Positions 1-8,180 of a DNA stretch of 64,000 nt are shown in pieces. The stretch comes from Clostridiales bacterium UBA1701 (GTDB taxonomy: Bacteria > Bacillota > Clostridia > Oscillospirales > Oscillospiraceae): the NCBI GenBank assembly GCA_002320035.1, contig DCJL01000017.1, forward strand, positions 37,479 to 101,478, read 5' to 3'. Position 1 is the first letter of the stretch; each line of letters begins with the position of its first letter. The notes below the pieces were generated by a model, which was not told the origin of the DNA, did not search any database, and saw nothing but the letters and a program-made list of their open reading frames with translations. The position numbers and the translations under genes are program-made.

Positions 1-85
1 CCCCGCGGCTCTGTTATTTTTCTTCGGCAAATGTTTTTTGACAGTCTCAAATATCTGTGCAATATTTTTGAAAGGGAGAACGAAA

Positions 86-466
86 ATGACTGACAGAGAG
101 CTTATGTCCATGGCCAAAAAGGCGTCATACAACGCCTATGTTCCTTACTCCCGCTTTTCGGTGGGCGCGGCGCTTGAATGCACGGACGGGAAGGTGTATA
201 CCGGCTGCAACGTGGAAAACGCGGCGCTGGGCAGCACGATCTGCGCCGAACGCACGGCCTGCTGCAAGGCGGTCAGCGAGGGGCACAGGCAGTTCCGCCG
301 TATAGCCATCTTTGCCGACAGCGAAAACTGGTGTACTCCCTGCGGCGCCTGCAGGCAGTTTCTGGCGGAGTTTTCGCCGGATATGGAAGTGCTCTGCGCC
401 AAGGCGGGCGACAGGTATGTAAGCTACAAGCTCAGTGAGCTTCTGCCCTATACCTTTAATTACTGA
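86..466 (+). CDS. cdd: Cytidine deaminase
   Basis: Hydrolytic deaminase of cytidine/deoxycytidine to uridine in pyrimidine salvage, cytosolic and normally tetrameric. The 126-residue protein has the short tetrameric-CDA length. It shows the N-terminal CNVEN substrate-binding motif (about 41-45), the catalytic Cys53-Ala-Glu55 and the second zinc motif P-C86-G-A-C89. An in-frame ATG exists at 38, but I chose the ATG at 86 because AAGGGAG precedes it and homologues begin about here. The following LysR-like ORF starts 2 nt after the stop. Confidence 0.95.
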   Translation: MTDRELMSMAKKASYNAYVPYSRFSVGAALECTDGKVYTGCNVENAALGSTICAERTACCKAVSEGHRQFRRIAIFADSENWCTPCGACRQFLAEFSPDMEVLCAKAGDRYVSYKLSELLPYTFNY

Positions 467-468
467 AA

Positions 469-756
469 ATGGAGCTGGAACAGCTCAGAATCTTTGTGGC
501 CGTAGCCCGCTGCGGCAGCTTCAGCCTGGGGGCGAAGAAGCTCTACATAAGCCACTCCACCACCTCCAGAGCGGTGGCCGCGCTGGAGGCCGAGCTGGGC
601 GTGCGCCTTTTGGAACGGGGAAATCGGGTGCTGGGCCTGACTGCGGCGGGCGAGTGCCTGCTCGAAGAAGCCGAGGCGCTGCTGAGCGCGGCGGAGGAAA
701 GCGCGGAGCGGGTCCGCGCGGCAGCGGAGGAACAAGACAGAGAAAAAGGAGAATAA
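469..756 (+). CDS. LysR-type HTH-only protein (truncated regulator)
   Basis: This 95-residue protein consists almost only of a LysR-family winged HTH: MELEQLRIFVAVARCGSFS followed by the recognition segment with SHSTTSRAVAALEAELGVRLLER. A short Ala/Glu-rich helix corresponding to the LysR linker helix follows. The roughly 200-residue effector-binding domain is absent, so it is either a degraded LysR regulator or a stand-alone DNA-binding domain. It starts 2 nt after cdd and probably shares its transcript. No target can be named from sequence. Confidence 0.75.
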   Translation: MELEQLRIFVAVARCGSFSLGAKKLYISHSTTSRAVAALEAELGVRLLERGNRVLGLTAAGECLLEEAEALLSAAEESAERVRAAAEEQDREKGE

Positions 757-759
757 GCG

Positions 760-957
760 GTGGAAGGTTTCAGGCCTTATGAGGGCGCGGAGCCGTACCT
801 GTTCGTGAGCTGCGCCCATGCGGACTCTCCTGCTGTCGATGAAATACGCCATGAGCGGCGAGCAGTTTTATTCAAAGCTCTATGCCGCGCCGGAAATGCG
901 CCAGGGCCTCGAAGCGGCCCGGCGGAAACGGAAATGATTCTGCTCCCGGCGGCGTAA
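760..957 (+). pseudogene. TIR-domain N-terminal remnant, frame-disrupted
   Basis: A GTG start with an AGGAG ribosome binding site opens an ORF whose first 27 residues (EGFRPYEGAEPYLFVSCAHADS) match the N-terminal beta-strand of bacterial TIR-domain proteins (PYxFVSYAHxD). After this the frame loses coding character. Another frame starting at the ATG near 820 has strong G/C third positions and encodes about 39 residues ending in AARRKRK at 937. I read this as an internal deletion/frameshift fusing the ends of a former TIR gene. The remaining product would have no NADase domain. Confidence 0.5.
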
Positions 958-967
958 AGGAGGACAA

Positions 968-1390
968 ATGGATACGCTTGAAAGACTGAAAGGGATTTAC
1001 GCCGAATTTTACAGCGCCATGGAACAGGCGCGCATGGAGGAGCAGGGGCTGCGGGGCGCATTGAGCGTTTTCGTCTCCGGCCCCAGAAGCCGCAGCGCCT
1101 GCAGCGTCCGCTTCAATGAGGCGGTCCAGACCGCCCTCTCGGATCCTCAGGCCAAAGAACAGGCGGCGGAGATAATCGATTTTATCCTTCTGGAGGGCTG
1201 GGCGCATCGCGAGCCGCCTGCCGTTGGCCTTATGCTTGCCGCCATGCACGGCTATCTGGCGGAACTTCTGCCCTTTGTTTCAGAAGAAAAGAAGCGGGAG
1301 CTTCTCGCCTGGTATGAAAAAAATTATCCCCGACGGGACCGTACTCCCGTGATGGAGAAATTTAAAAAAGCGCTGAGCGCGGGGCAGTAA
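968..1390 (+). CDS. Hypothetical protein, 140 aa
   Basis: An AAAGGAGGA ribosome binding site lies just upstream of the ATG. The product is soluble, helical and rich in Ala, Glu and Leu, with no signal peptide or membrane segment and no motif I recognise. It is in the same orientation and GC class as its neighbours, which supports a real host gene. The long minus-strand ORF opposite it is a codon-bias shadow. Function unknown. Confidence 0.6.
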   Translation: MDTLERLKGIYAEFYSAMEQARMEEQGLRGALSVFVSGPRSRSACSVRFNEAVQTALSDPQAKEQAAEIIDFILLEGWAHREPPAVGLMLAAMHGYLAELLPFVSEEKKRELLAWYEKNYPRRDRTPVMEKFKKALSAGQ

Positions 1391-1489
1391 GCCGACCGGA
1401 CGTTGAGAGGGGAGCGTATGTCTTGCCCCGGACGGATGCGTAAGCGATAATGCGCGGACAGACGGTTTGCAAAGAAAGAGGATAAACAT

Positions 1490-2938
1490 ATGAAAAAATA
1501 TGGAATATCATACAGGATTGTGTTTTTTGTTTTACTGGCAGCTCTGCTGCTGTCCCTTGTCCCGATCCTTACCGTCTCCCGTTACAGCGTCCCCTGCGCG
1601 GACGATTACAGCTATGGCGTGAACACACACAGGGCCTATGTTCAGACCGGCTCCTTCTCCCGCACGGTGGCTGAGGCCTGCAGGGAGGTGGCGGAAGTAT
1701 ATACCGGCTGGCAGGGAACGTTTTCGGCGGTCTTTCTCATGTCTCTTCAGCCTGCCGTGTTCGGGGAGCAGTATTACTGTCTCGGCACATGGATGATGCT
1801 TGCGTCTCTCATAATCGGCACTTTCTGCTTCTGTCTCGCCTTATTTTCTTGCGTGTTCGGCCTGCGCAGGAGTATTTCCGGAATAGTCGCGGCTGTTTTG
1901 TCGATCGTATGTGTCCAGCTTGTCCCCTCGCCCGCTCAGGCTTTCTTCTGGTATAACGGCTCGGTTTATTATACGTTTTTCCACGGCGTCATGCTGGCCG
2001 CCTTTGCGCTGGGAATTCGGGCGTTGCAGAAGCAGGGCCCCTGGAGATGGTGCCTGCTCTGCCTGCTCGCCGTCTTTCTTGGCGGCGGCAACTATGTAAC
2101 GGCACTTAGCTGCGCGATCGCCGGCGTTTTCGCCGAGGCGCTGCTTATCCGGAAGAAGGACAAAAGCAGACTGAAATTCCTGATCCCGCTGGGATTCCTG
2201 CTCTCGGCTTTTTTCATCAGCATGGCGGCTCCGGGTAACGCAGTAAGGCAGGCTGCCGTTGAACATACGCCCAGTGCGGTAAAGGCGGTCATTCATTCAT
2301 TCAAAGACGGCGCCATATACAGTGTCAGATGGATGAGCCTGCCGCTGTTCGGGGCGCTGGTGTTCCTGCTTCCGGTATTCTGGAACGGCGTGGGCGGCGC
2401 GGCATTTCAATTCAGATACCCCGTGCTGGTCACGCTGTTTTCGTATTGTCTGCTGTCGGCCATGTTCTGCCCGTCCCTGTATGCAACGAACAAAGAGGGC
2501 GATTACCGGCTCCTGAACATCATATACGATACCTATGTGCTGCTGCTGGTCGTTAACTGCTGTTACTGGACAGGCTGGCTGGCAATGCGGGCTTCGCGGA
2601 AAACGGAGCGCAAGGAAAAGCTGCCGCTTCCCGCTGTACTGGCGGTGTCTATGGTGTGCCTTGCGTGCTGCGGGATTCATGTGCGCAGCGGCGGATTTAC
2701 ATCTGTCATGGCGATGGGGTCTATGCGCTCCGGAGAGGCACAGGCTTATTATGCCTGCGCCCAACGCAGGCTTGCGCTTCTTCATGATGAAAATGCTAAG
2801 GATGTTGTGCTTGAGGAATATCCTTATCAGCCTTATGTTTTTTACTTCACTGACATTTCAACCGACCCGGCCGACTGGAAAAACGTCAGCATCTGCGAAT
2901 ATTACGACAAGGATTCTGTGGTGCTGCAGGGCCCCTGA
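1490..2938 (+). CDS. Polytopic membrane protein, DUF6056-like
   Basis: This 482-residue membrane protein has an N-terminal transmembrane helix followed by an extracytoplasmic loop with the acidic pair in CADDYSYG. A W-x-G tract (TGWQGTF) and SLQPAVFGEQY come next, then about ten further hydrophobic helices. This pattern is typical of the DUF6056 family, whose members resemble GT-C glycosyltransferases that use lipid-linked sugars. The DD pair would be the candidate catalytic/metal site. The next gene is an O-antigen-ligase-like protein, so both may act in surface glycan assembly. The family assignment is by motif recall, and the function is inferred. Confidence 0.65.
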   Translation: MKKYGISYRIVFFVLLAALLLSLVPILTVSRYSVPCADDYSYGVNTHRAYVQTGSFSRTVAEACREVAEVYTGWQGTFSAVFLMSLQPAVFGEQYYCLGTWMMLASLIIGTFCFCLALFSCVFGLRRSISGIVAAVLSIVCVQLVPSPAQAFFWYNGSVYYTFFHGVMLAAFALGIRALQKQGPWRWCLLCLLAVFLGGGNYVTALSCAIAGVFAEALLIRKKDKSRLKFLIPLGFLLSAFFISMAAPGNAVRQAAVEHTPSAVKAVIHSFKDGAIYSVRWMSLPLFGALVFLLPVFWNGVGGAAFQFRYPVLVTLFSYCLLSAMFCPSLYATNKEGDYRLLNIIYDTYVLLLVVNCCYWTGWLAMRASRKTERKEKLPLPAVLAVSMVCLACCGIHVRSGGFTSVMAMGSMRSGEAQAYYACAQRRLALLHDENAKDVVLEEYPYQPYVFYFTDISTDPADWKNVSICEYYDKDSVVLQGP

Positions 2939-2982
2939 GCGGCGGGCTGCGGTATGCGCAGCAGGAAAGGATAGAGAGAATC

Positions 2983-4434
2983 ATGAGAGAGAAAGTGAAA
3001 GAGCCCCGGGACCTCCGCGGGCTGGTCTTTGCGGCGGCAGTGTTCATGCTGTTTCTGATGTTTATGGTATGGCAGGTGAATTTTTATCTGTTCCGCAACA
3101 TAAAGAACACCTATTATATGGCGGTGCTTCCCGTACTTGTTGCCGGCGGCTTCTATTTCTGGCGGCTTAAAAACGGGCCGGAATATACCCTGCTGGTATG
3201 CTACTGGCTGTGGTTCATTGCCTCTCGGATACTCAATGGGGACCCTGCGCTGGTACAGGAATTTTCGCTGGTTTTCGATCTTGCCCTCATGCTCCCTTCC
3301 TTTCTGGTTGGCCTTGTTTTGGAGAGAGAGAACCGCAAGCGTTTTCTCGACTGGTTCAGCGCGGCGGTGGGCGGGTATCATTTCCTGCTGGGGCTTGTCT
3401 GCATTGCTGCGTTTATCCTAAGAAGGCAGTTCGTAAACCCGATAACCGGCGGCCTGTTGGGCATGACCACGACAGACAGCTTTGAGCGGATCAATATTCT
3501 CGATATCAATATATGCGCCACAGCTTTCTGGTTTATGATGGCCTTCCTGCTGATGGTTTATCAATTTTTTGCCTGTAAAAACAGGCTTTGGAGAATCCCC
3601 ATCGTCCTGGCGGGGCTTGTGCACTATTCTGTGGTCGCCATTTCCTTTACAAGAAGCGTTAAAGTTTCCCTGGCCGTGTGCACCGCCTTGCTGGTGGTCC
3701 TGCTGGCTTACAATAAGCTGAAGCTTCGGAAGAAGACGGCGCTGGCCCTTGTTCTGGCGGCGCTTTTCCTGGCATCGGCCCCGCTGGCCTACAAGAGCTT
3801 CGATTTGATAAGCACCGGGCTGCTGAGAGTATCCATAGCCGTCCGGGCCGATAAAAATGAGGGCGCACAGACGGAGCACAGCGAAGCCTCGCCCCAGACT
3901 CTGTCTGCATCCCAGGGGAGCGAAACCAGCACGAACGACAGCCTGGAGGCATACGAAGATCCTCGCCAATGGAACGGAGATTTAAATTCCTTTTCCTCCG
4001 GCAGGCTAAAAATATATAAGGGCGCTTTTCTTACAATAGCGGAGGATCCGTCCATCCTTCTGACAGGCTGCCTCAGCCGGGATGCCATGACGCGGACCAA
4101 CGAAACCCTCACAAGGCCGCAGCCCCACTATCACAATTTTATTCTCCAGGTTTTGATCTTTACGGGACTTCCCGGCCTCCTGCTGATTCTGGCGCTGGTT
4201 ATCCTTGTGGTCATAAAAGCCGTAAGACTTTTCTTCAGCCGGGACGAAAAGGCCGAAACCGCAGTCAAGCTGCTGGCTCTGCCGATAACCGGGACGCTGA
4301 TATACAGCCTGTTTGAATCCTGCCTGTTTACGGGCATGGAGGTGCGGCCCCTTTATTTCTACATCCTGTGCGGAGCGCTGCTGGGCTTCTACTATGATGT
4401 TTTTCCGCGAAAATCCGCCGGCCGGAAGGGATGA
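2983..4434 (+). CDS. O-antigen ligase/polymerase-like membrane protein
   Basis: This 483-residue polytopic protein has about 11-12 hydrophobic segments. It carries one large extracytoplasmic loop (about residues 285-385) rich in Ser, Glu and Thr, containing RPQPHYHNFILQVLIFTGLPG. The His-Asn-x-x-Leu-Gln and Gly-rich helix pattern after a long loop is the signature of the Wzy/WaaL O-antigen ligase superfamily. It starts 44 nt after the DUF6056-like gene in the same direction and has a GC-rich terminator downstream. Likely role: transfer or polymerisation of a cell-surface glycan; substrate unknown. Confidence 0.7.
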   Translation: MREKVKEPRDLRGLVFAAAVFMLFLMFMVWQVNFYLFRNIKNTYYMAVLPVLVAGGFYFWRLKNGPEYTLLVCYWLWFIASRILNGDPALVQEFSLVFDLALMLPSFLVGLVLERENRKRFLDWFSAAVGGYHFLLGLVCIAAFILRRQFVNPITGGLLGMTTTDSFERINILDINICATAFWFMMAFLLMVYQFFACKNRLWRIPIVLAGLVHYSVVAISFTRSVKVSLAVCTALLVVLLAYNKLKLRKKTALALVLAALFLASAPLAYKSFDLISTGLLRVSIAVRADKNEGAQTEHSEASPQTLSASQGSETSTNDSLEAYEDPRQWNGDLNSFSSGRLKIYKGAFLTIAEDPSILLTGCLSRDAMTRTNETLTRPQPHYHNFILQVLIFTGLPGLLLILALVILVVIKAVRLFFSRDEKAETAVKLLALPITGTLIYSLFESCLFTGMEVRPLYFYILCGALLGFYYDVFPRKSAGRKG

Positions 4435-4475
4435 GCCCGGTTCCCTACTATAATAAATAGTACCTTTTAGTGCCT

Positions 4476-4525
4476 TTGCGCCGCCGGGCGGGATAAGCCG
4501 GGCGGCGCAAATAATATTTTTGTGA
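4476..4525 (+). terminator. Intrinsic terminator after the O-antigen-ligase-like gene
   Basis: Arms TTGCGCCGCC and GGCGGCGCAA form a 10-bp stem (4476-4485 with 4501-4510) followed by an AT-rich tract ending in TATTTTTG. It separates the surface-glycan genes from the ribosomal promoter. Confidence 0.8.
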
Positions 4526-4576
4526 GCTATCAATAAAAACAGGGCAAAATTTTTTGTAATTTTTCCGAAATTTCTC

Positions 4577-4605
4577 TTGACATGGAGCCCTGTACTTGGT
4601 ATATT
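4577..4605 (+). promoter_or_regulatory. Sigma-A promoter of the ribosomal protein operon
   Basis: A perfect -35 TTGACA (4577-4582), a 17-nt spacer and -10 TATATT (4600-4605) precede a 300-nt leader and rpsJ. No comparable promoter is apparent inside the S10-spc-alpha cluster, so this is probably its main promoter. Confidence 0.85.
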
Positions 4606-4695
4606 AATTGAGCGCGTGTGCAGAGCATGGGCGTATTATGCGATGAAGCGGGAGATTGCTCAGAAAACTGAGGTAACTTTCGTGGAGTATGTCCG

Positions 4696-4805
4696 GTGCC
4701 GGATAAGTGTTCGGCACGCAATCGGGCGGCTGAAGCTATCCGGTACACGCGTATATCGCGCGGACGGAAGGTCGGACCGGCTCAAAAAGCCGGTTTGTTT
4801 TTCGG
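4696..4805 (+). promoter_or_regulatory. Leader hairpin plus intrinsic terminator (attenuator) upstream of rpsJ
   Basis: The 5' leader contains a hairpin GTGCCG/CGGCAC (4696-4717). Further down a 7-bp stem ACCGGCT-CAAAA-AGCCGGT (4776-4794) is followed directly by TTGTTTTT. The second structure has the form of an intrinsic terminator about 110 nt upstream of the rpsJ ATG. This suggests that entry into the operon is attenuated. Which ligand or protein controls it cannot be seen. Confidence 0.6.
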
Positions 4806-4915
4806 ACGCGGCCTGATACGCACGGTTGTGTGTACAGAGAAAACGCTTCATCCGTACGCATAGTGAAAGGCGGAGCCAATGCCGCCGAAAAAAACGTACG
4901 AAAAGGAGAAAACAC

Positions 4916-5233
4916 ATGGCAAGCACCAACAAGAACATGATCCGTATCCGCCTGAAGGCTTACGATCATCAGCTCATCGACAAGGCTTCCGAAACCATTG
5001 TTGAGGCTGCAAAGCGCACCGACGCCAAGGTATCCGGCCCCATTCCCCTGCCTACCAAGACCGAGATCGTCACCATCCTCCGCGCCGTCCACAAGTACAA
5101 GGACAGCCGCGAGCAGTTTGAGCGCCGGACCCACAAGCGCCTCATCGACATTATGAACCCCACCCAGAAGACCGTCGAGGCTCTGATGAACCTTGAAGTC
5201 CCCGCCGGCGTAGAGATCGAGATCAAGCTCTGA
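4916..5233 (+). CDS. rpsJ: 30S ribosomal protein S10
   Basis: This 105-residue protein has the S10 signature IRIRLKAYDHQLIDKA near the N-terminus and the conserved loop TIVEAAKRTDAKVSGPIPLPTK. S10 sits in the 30S head and, as NusE, also joins the Nus antitermination complex. I chose the ATG at 4916, preceded by AAAAGGAG, over the in-frame start at 4826, because the extra 30 basic residues match no S10. It is the first gene of the operon. An unusual 129-nt structured spacer follows. Confidence 0.98.
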   Translation: MASTNKNMIRIRLKAYDHQLIDKASETIVEAAKRTDAKVSGPIPLPTKTEIVTILRAVHKYKDSREQFERRTHKRLIDIMNPTQKTVEALMNLEVPAGVEIEIKL

Positions 5234-5249
5234 GCGAGACCCAAACAAG

Positions 5250-5338
5250 TTAACGACCCATTGTCCGCAGCTTGCGTATGCGGACGGGTTAAGTTGCCAG
5301 CCTCTGAACGCCGGAAACGGCGGGCCATGCGAGGCAAC
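5250..5338 (+). promoter_or_regulatory. Structured spacer between rpsJ and rplC
   Basis: Two stacked hairpins fill the gap. The first (5250-5292) pairs TTAA, ACCC and GTCCGC with GCGGAC, GGGT and TTAA, with bulges on the 5' side. The second (5293-5338) has GTTGCC paired to GGCAAC, enclosing CGCCG-GAAA-CGGCG with a GNRA tetraloop. It lies just before the rplC ribosome binding site. An RNA ligand site for a ribosomal protein is plausible but inferred. Confidence 0.5.
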
Positions 5339-5362
5339 CAATAACCGATAGGAGGAAATAAA

Positions 5363-6091
5363 ATGAAGAAAGCCATCATTGGCAAGAAGGTCGGCATGAC
5401 GCAGATCTTCGACGAGAGTGGCAAAGTCATTCCCGTCACCGTCATTGAAGCCGGCCCCTGCGTGGTCGTGCAGAAGATGACCAAGGAAAAGGAGGGCTAC
5501 GAGGCCGTCCAGCTCGGCTATGAGGAAGTAGCCGAGAAAAAGCTTACCCAGCCCGAGCAGGGTCACCTGAAGAAGGCGGGCGTAGGCATGGTAAAGCACC
5601 TGAAGGAGTTCCGCCTTGAGGACAGCAGCAAGCTGGAAGTCGGCGACCTTGTCAAGGCCGACGTCTTTGCCGAGGGCGAAAAGGTCGACATCACCGGCAT
5701 CAGTAAGGGCAAGGGCTACGCAGGTACTGTTAAGCGCTTCGGCCAGTCCCGCGGCCGTATGACGCACGGCGGCGGCCCCGTTCACCGGCATGCCGGTTCC
5801 ATGGGCTCCAGCGCCGACCCCTCCCGGATCTTTCCGGGCAAGAAGCAGGCCGGCCATATGGGCGTGGATCAGGTCACCGTTCAGAATCTGGACGTTGTAA
5901 AGGTCGATCCCGAGTTGAACCTGATCGCTATCCGCGGCGCCGTTCCCGGCCCCAAGGGCAGCATTATCTACATTAAGTCCACTGCCAAGGTACAGCCTGT
6001 CAAGAAGGGCGAAGGTGCCGGCATCAGCCTCAATCCCCAGAAGGCTTCTGCCCGTGTCAATCCCCAGAAGGCTTCCGCAAGGAACAAGTAA
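5363..6091 (+). CDS. rplC: 50S ribosomal protein L3
   Basis: This early-assembly 23S-binding protein starts with KKAIIGKKVGMTQIF and contains the conserved GGPVHRHAGSMGSSADPSRIFPGKKQAGHMG segment around the Gln methylation loop. The length of 242 residues exceeds the usual ~210. The excess is a C-terminal tail with a duplicated NPQKASAR unit. Start ATG at 5363 with AGGAGG upstream; it follows the folded spacer. Confidence 0.98.
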   Translation: MKKAIIGKKVGMTQIFDESGKVIPVTVIEAGPCVVVQKMTKEKEGYEAVQLGYEEVAEKKLTQPEQGHLKKAGVGMVKHLKEFRLEDSSKLEVGDLVKADVFAEGEKVDITGISKGKGYAGTVKRFGQSRGRMTHGGGPVHRHAGSMGSSADPSRIFPGKKQAGHMGVDQVTVQNLDVVKVDPELNLIAIRGAVPGPKGSIIYIKSTAKVQPVKKGEGAGISLNPQKASARVNPQKASARNK

Positions 6092-6110
6092 AGAAAGGAG
6101 AGCAGCATAA

Positions 6111-6734
6111 ATGCCTAAAGCAAACGTATTTAACATGGCAGGCGAGAAGATCGGCGAGATCGAGCTCTCCGAGGCCATTTTCGGCATCGAGCCGAACAAG
6201 AGCGTCCTGCACGATTCCGTTAAGAATCATCTGGCTAACTGCCGGCAGGGCACCCAGAGCGCGCTCACCAAGGGCGAGGTTTCCTACACCACCAGAAAAC
6301 CCTGGCGCCAGAAGGGCACCGGCCGCGCCCGCGCCGGTTACGCTGGCTCCCCCGTGTGGTATCACGGCGGCGTAGCCTTTGCCCCCAAGCCCCGGGATTA
6401 CAGCTACACCCTCAACAAGAAGGTGAAGCGCATCGCCCTCAAGTCCGCTCTGTCCGCCAAGGCCGCGGAGAACGAGATTTTCGTTATCGACGGTCTGAAG
6501 ATGGAAGAGATCAAGACCAAGGCTTTCCAGAGCTTCCTCGGCAAGCTCGGCATAGAGGGCAAGGCCCTTGTGGTCACCGAGAGCGTGGATGAAAAGGTCG
6601 TCAAGTCCGCCCGCAATATTGAGGGCGTGACCACCACCATCTCCACCGTGCTCAGCCCCTACATGATACTCACCAGCGGCAAGATGGTAGTCGATAAGGC
6701 TGCCCTCGCCAAGATCGAGGAGGTGTACGCTTGA
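6111..6734 (+). CDS. rplD: 50S ribosomal protein L4
   Basis: 207 residues with the conserved central loop TRKPWRQKGTGRARAGYAGSPVWYHGGVAFAP-type sequence (about 60-95) that lines the peptide exit tunnel. L4 is an autogenous regulator of the S10 operon in Escherichia coli; whether it acts so here is unknown. The stop codon overlaps the rplW start (TGATG), implying translational coupling. Confidence 0.98.
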   Translation: MPKANVFNMAGEKIGEIELSEAIFGIEPNKSVLHDSVKNHLANCRQGTQSALTKGEVSYTTRKPWRQKGTGRARAGYAGSPVWYHGGVAFAPKPRDYSYTLNKKVKRIALKSALSAKAAENEIFVIDGLKMEEIKTKAFQSFLGKLGIEGKALVVTESVDEKVVKSARNIEGVTTTISTVLSPYMILTSGKMVVDKAALAKIEEVYA

Positions 6735-7030
6735 TGAAGACCGCATATGATATCATCATTCGCCCCATCATCACCGAGCAGTCCATGGAGGACCTGGACA
6801 TCAAGAAGTACGCATTTGAAGTCGCAAAGGACGCCAACAAGATCGAGATCAAAAAGGCTGTCGAGGAAATCTTCGGCGTCACCGTGATCAAGGTCACCAC
6901 CCTGAACGTCCGCGGCAAGGCGAAGCGCACCGGCGCTTACCCCATGGGCAGGACCGCCTCCTGGAAGAAGGCTGTCGTAAAGCTCAGTGCCGACTCCAAG
7001 AACATTGAGCTCTTTGAAGGCATGGCTTAA
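6734..7030 (+). CDS. rplW: 50S ribosomal protein L23
   Basis: 98 residues beginning MKTAYDIIIRPIITEQS, with the conserved RGKAKRTGAYPMGRTASWKKAVV C-terminal region. L23 sits at the exit-tunnel mouth and docks trigger factor and SRP. The ORF can be extended one codon to a TTG at 6731, but the ATG at 6734 overlaps the rplD stop and is the natural start. Confidence 0.97.
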   Translation: MKTAYDIIIRPIITEQSMEDLDIKKYAFEVAKDANKIEIKKAVEEIFGVTVIKVTTLNVRGKAKRTGAYPMGRTASWKKAVVKLSADSKNIELFEGMA

Positions 7031-7044
7031 GGGAGGGAAACAGA

Positions 7045-7881
7045 ATGTCTATTAAAACTTACAGACCCACAACTCCCGCCAGGAGACAGATGACTGTCTC
7101 CGGCTTCGACGGTGTTGACAAGCATGTCAAGCCCGAGAAGTCCCTCGTGGAGGTTCTCAAGAAGAATTCCGGCCGCAACAGCTACGGCCGCATTACCGTC
7201 CGCCACAAGGGCGGCGGCAACCGCCAGAAGTACCGAGTCATTGATTTCAAGCGCGGCAAGCTGGATATGAACGCCAAGGTCCTGCGCCTGGAGTATGACC
7301 CCAACCGCAGTGCGTTCATCGCCCTGTGCGAGTATGAGGATGGCGAGCGCCGCTACATCCTGGCCCCTGTCGGTCTGGCTGCCGGGGATACCATTGTCTC
7401 CTCAGCTGCGGCTGACATCAAACCCGGCAACGCGCTTCCTCTGGCCAACATCCCTGTGGGTACCGTTATCCACAACATTGAGCTTTACCCCGGCAAGGGC
7501 GCACAGCTTGTCCGCAGCGCCGGCGTTGCCGCGCAGCTCATGGCCAAGGAAAACGGCATGGCTACCGTGCGTCTCCCCTCCGGCGAGTACCGCAAGGTCC
7601 GCATGGAGTGCATGGCCACCATCGGCCAGGTCGGCAATATTGACCACGCCAACATTCACATCGGTAAGGCAGGCCGCAAGCGCCATATGGGCGTGCGTCC
7701 CACCGTGCGTGGCTCCGTTATGAACCCCTGCGACCACCCCCACGGCGGCGGCGAAGGCAAGTCTCCTGTGGGCCGTCCCGGCCCTGTTACCCCCTGGGGC
7801 AAGCCCGCGCTTGGTTACAAGACCCGCAAGACGAAGAACCGCACCGATAAGTTCATAGTCAAGCGCCGCAACGCAAAGTAA
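7045..7881 (+). CDS. rplB: 50S ribosomal protein L2
   Basis: 278 residues, full length, with GGGNRQKYRVIDFKR, the central beta-barrel domains and the peptidyl-transferase-proximal segment MNPCDHPHGGGEGKSPVGRPGPVTPWGKPALG. Ends in a lysine/arginine-rich tail. Preceded by AAGGGAGGGAA. Required for subunit association and peptidyl-transferase activity. Confidence 0.98.
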   Translation: MSIKTYRPTTPARRQMTVSGFDGVDKHVKPEKSLVEVLKKNSGRNSYGRITVRHKGGGNRQKYRVIDFKRGKLDMNAKVLRLEYDPNRSAFIALCEYEDGERRYILAPVGLAAGDTIVSSAAADIKPGNALPLANIPVGTVIHNIELYPGKGAQLVRSAGVAAQLMAKENGMATVRLPSGEYRKVRMECMATIGQVGNIDHANIHIGKAGRKRHMGVRPTVRGSVMNPCDHPHGGGEGKSPVGRPGPVTPWGKPALGYKTRKTKNRTDKFIVKRRNAK

Positions 7882-7895
7882 GGAGGGAATAGTTA

Positions 7896-8168
7896 ATGAG
7901 CAGAAGTGTAAAGAAAGGCCCCTTCGCTGCTCCCGAGCTGCTGAAGAGAGTCGATGAAATGAATCAGAAGGGCACCAAGCAGGTTGTCAAGACCTGGTCC
8001 CGTTCCTCTACTATTTTCCCGTCCTTCGTCGGACACACCATTGCTGTCCATGACGGCCGCCGTCATGTGCCTGTGTATGTCACCGAAGATATGGTCGGCC
8101 ACAAGCTGGGCGAGTTCGCCCCGACCCGTACCTTCCGCGGCCATGCCGGCAGCAAGACCGGTAAGTAA
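7896..8168 (+). CDS. rpsS: 30S ribosomal protein S19
   Basis: 90 residues starting MSRSVKKGPFAAPELLKRV, with TWSRSSTIFPSFVGHTIAVHDGR and HKLGEFAPTRTFRGHAG. S19 forms a complex with S13 in the 30S head near the A site. AAGGAGGG lies ahead of the ATG, 14 nt after rplB. Confidence 0.98.
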   Translation: MSRSVKKGPFAAPELLKRVDEMNQKGTKQVVKTWSRSSTIFPSFVGHTIAVHDGRRHVPVYVTEDMVGHKLGEFAPTRTFRGHAGSKTGK

Positions 8169-8180
8169 GGAGGAGAGAAA

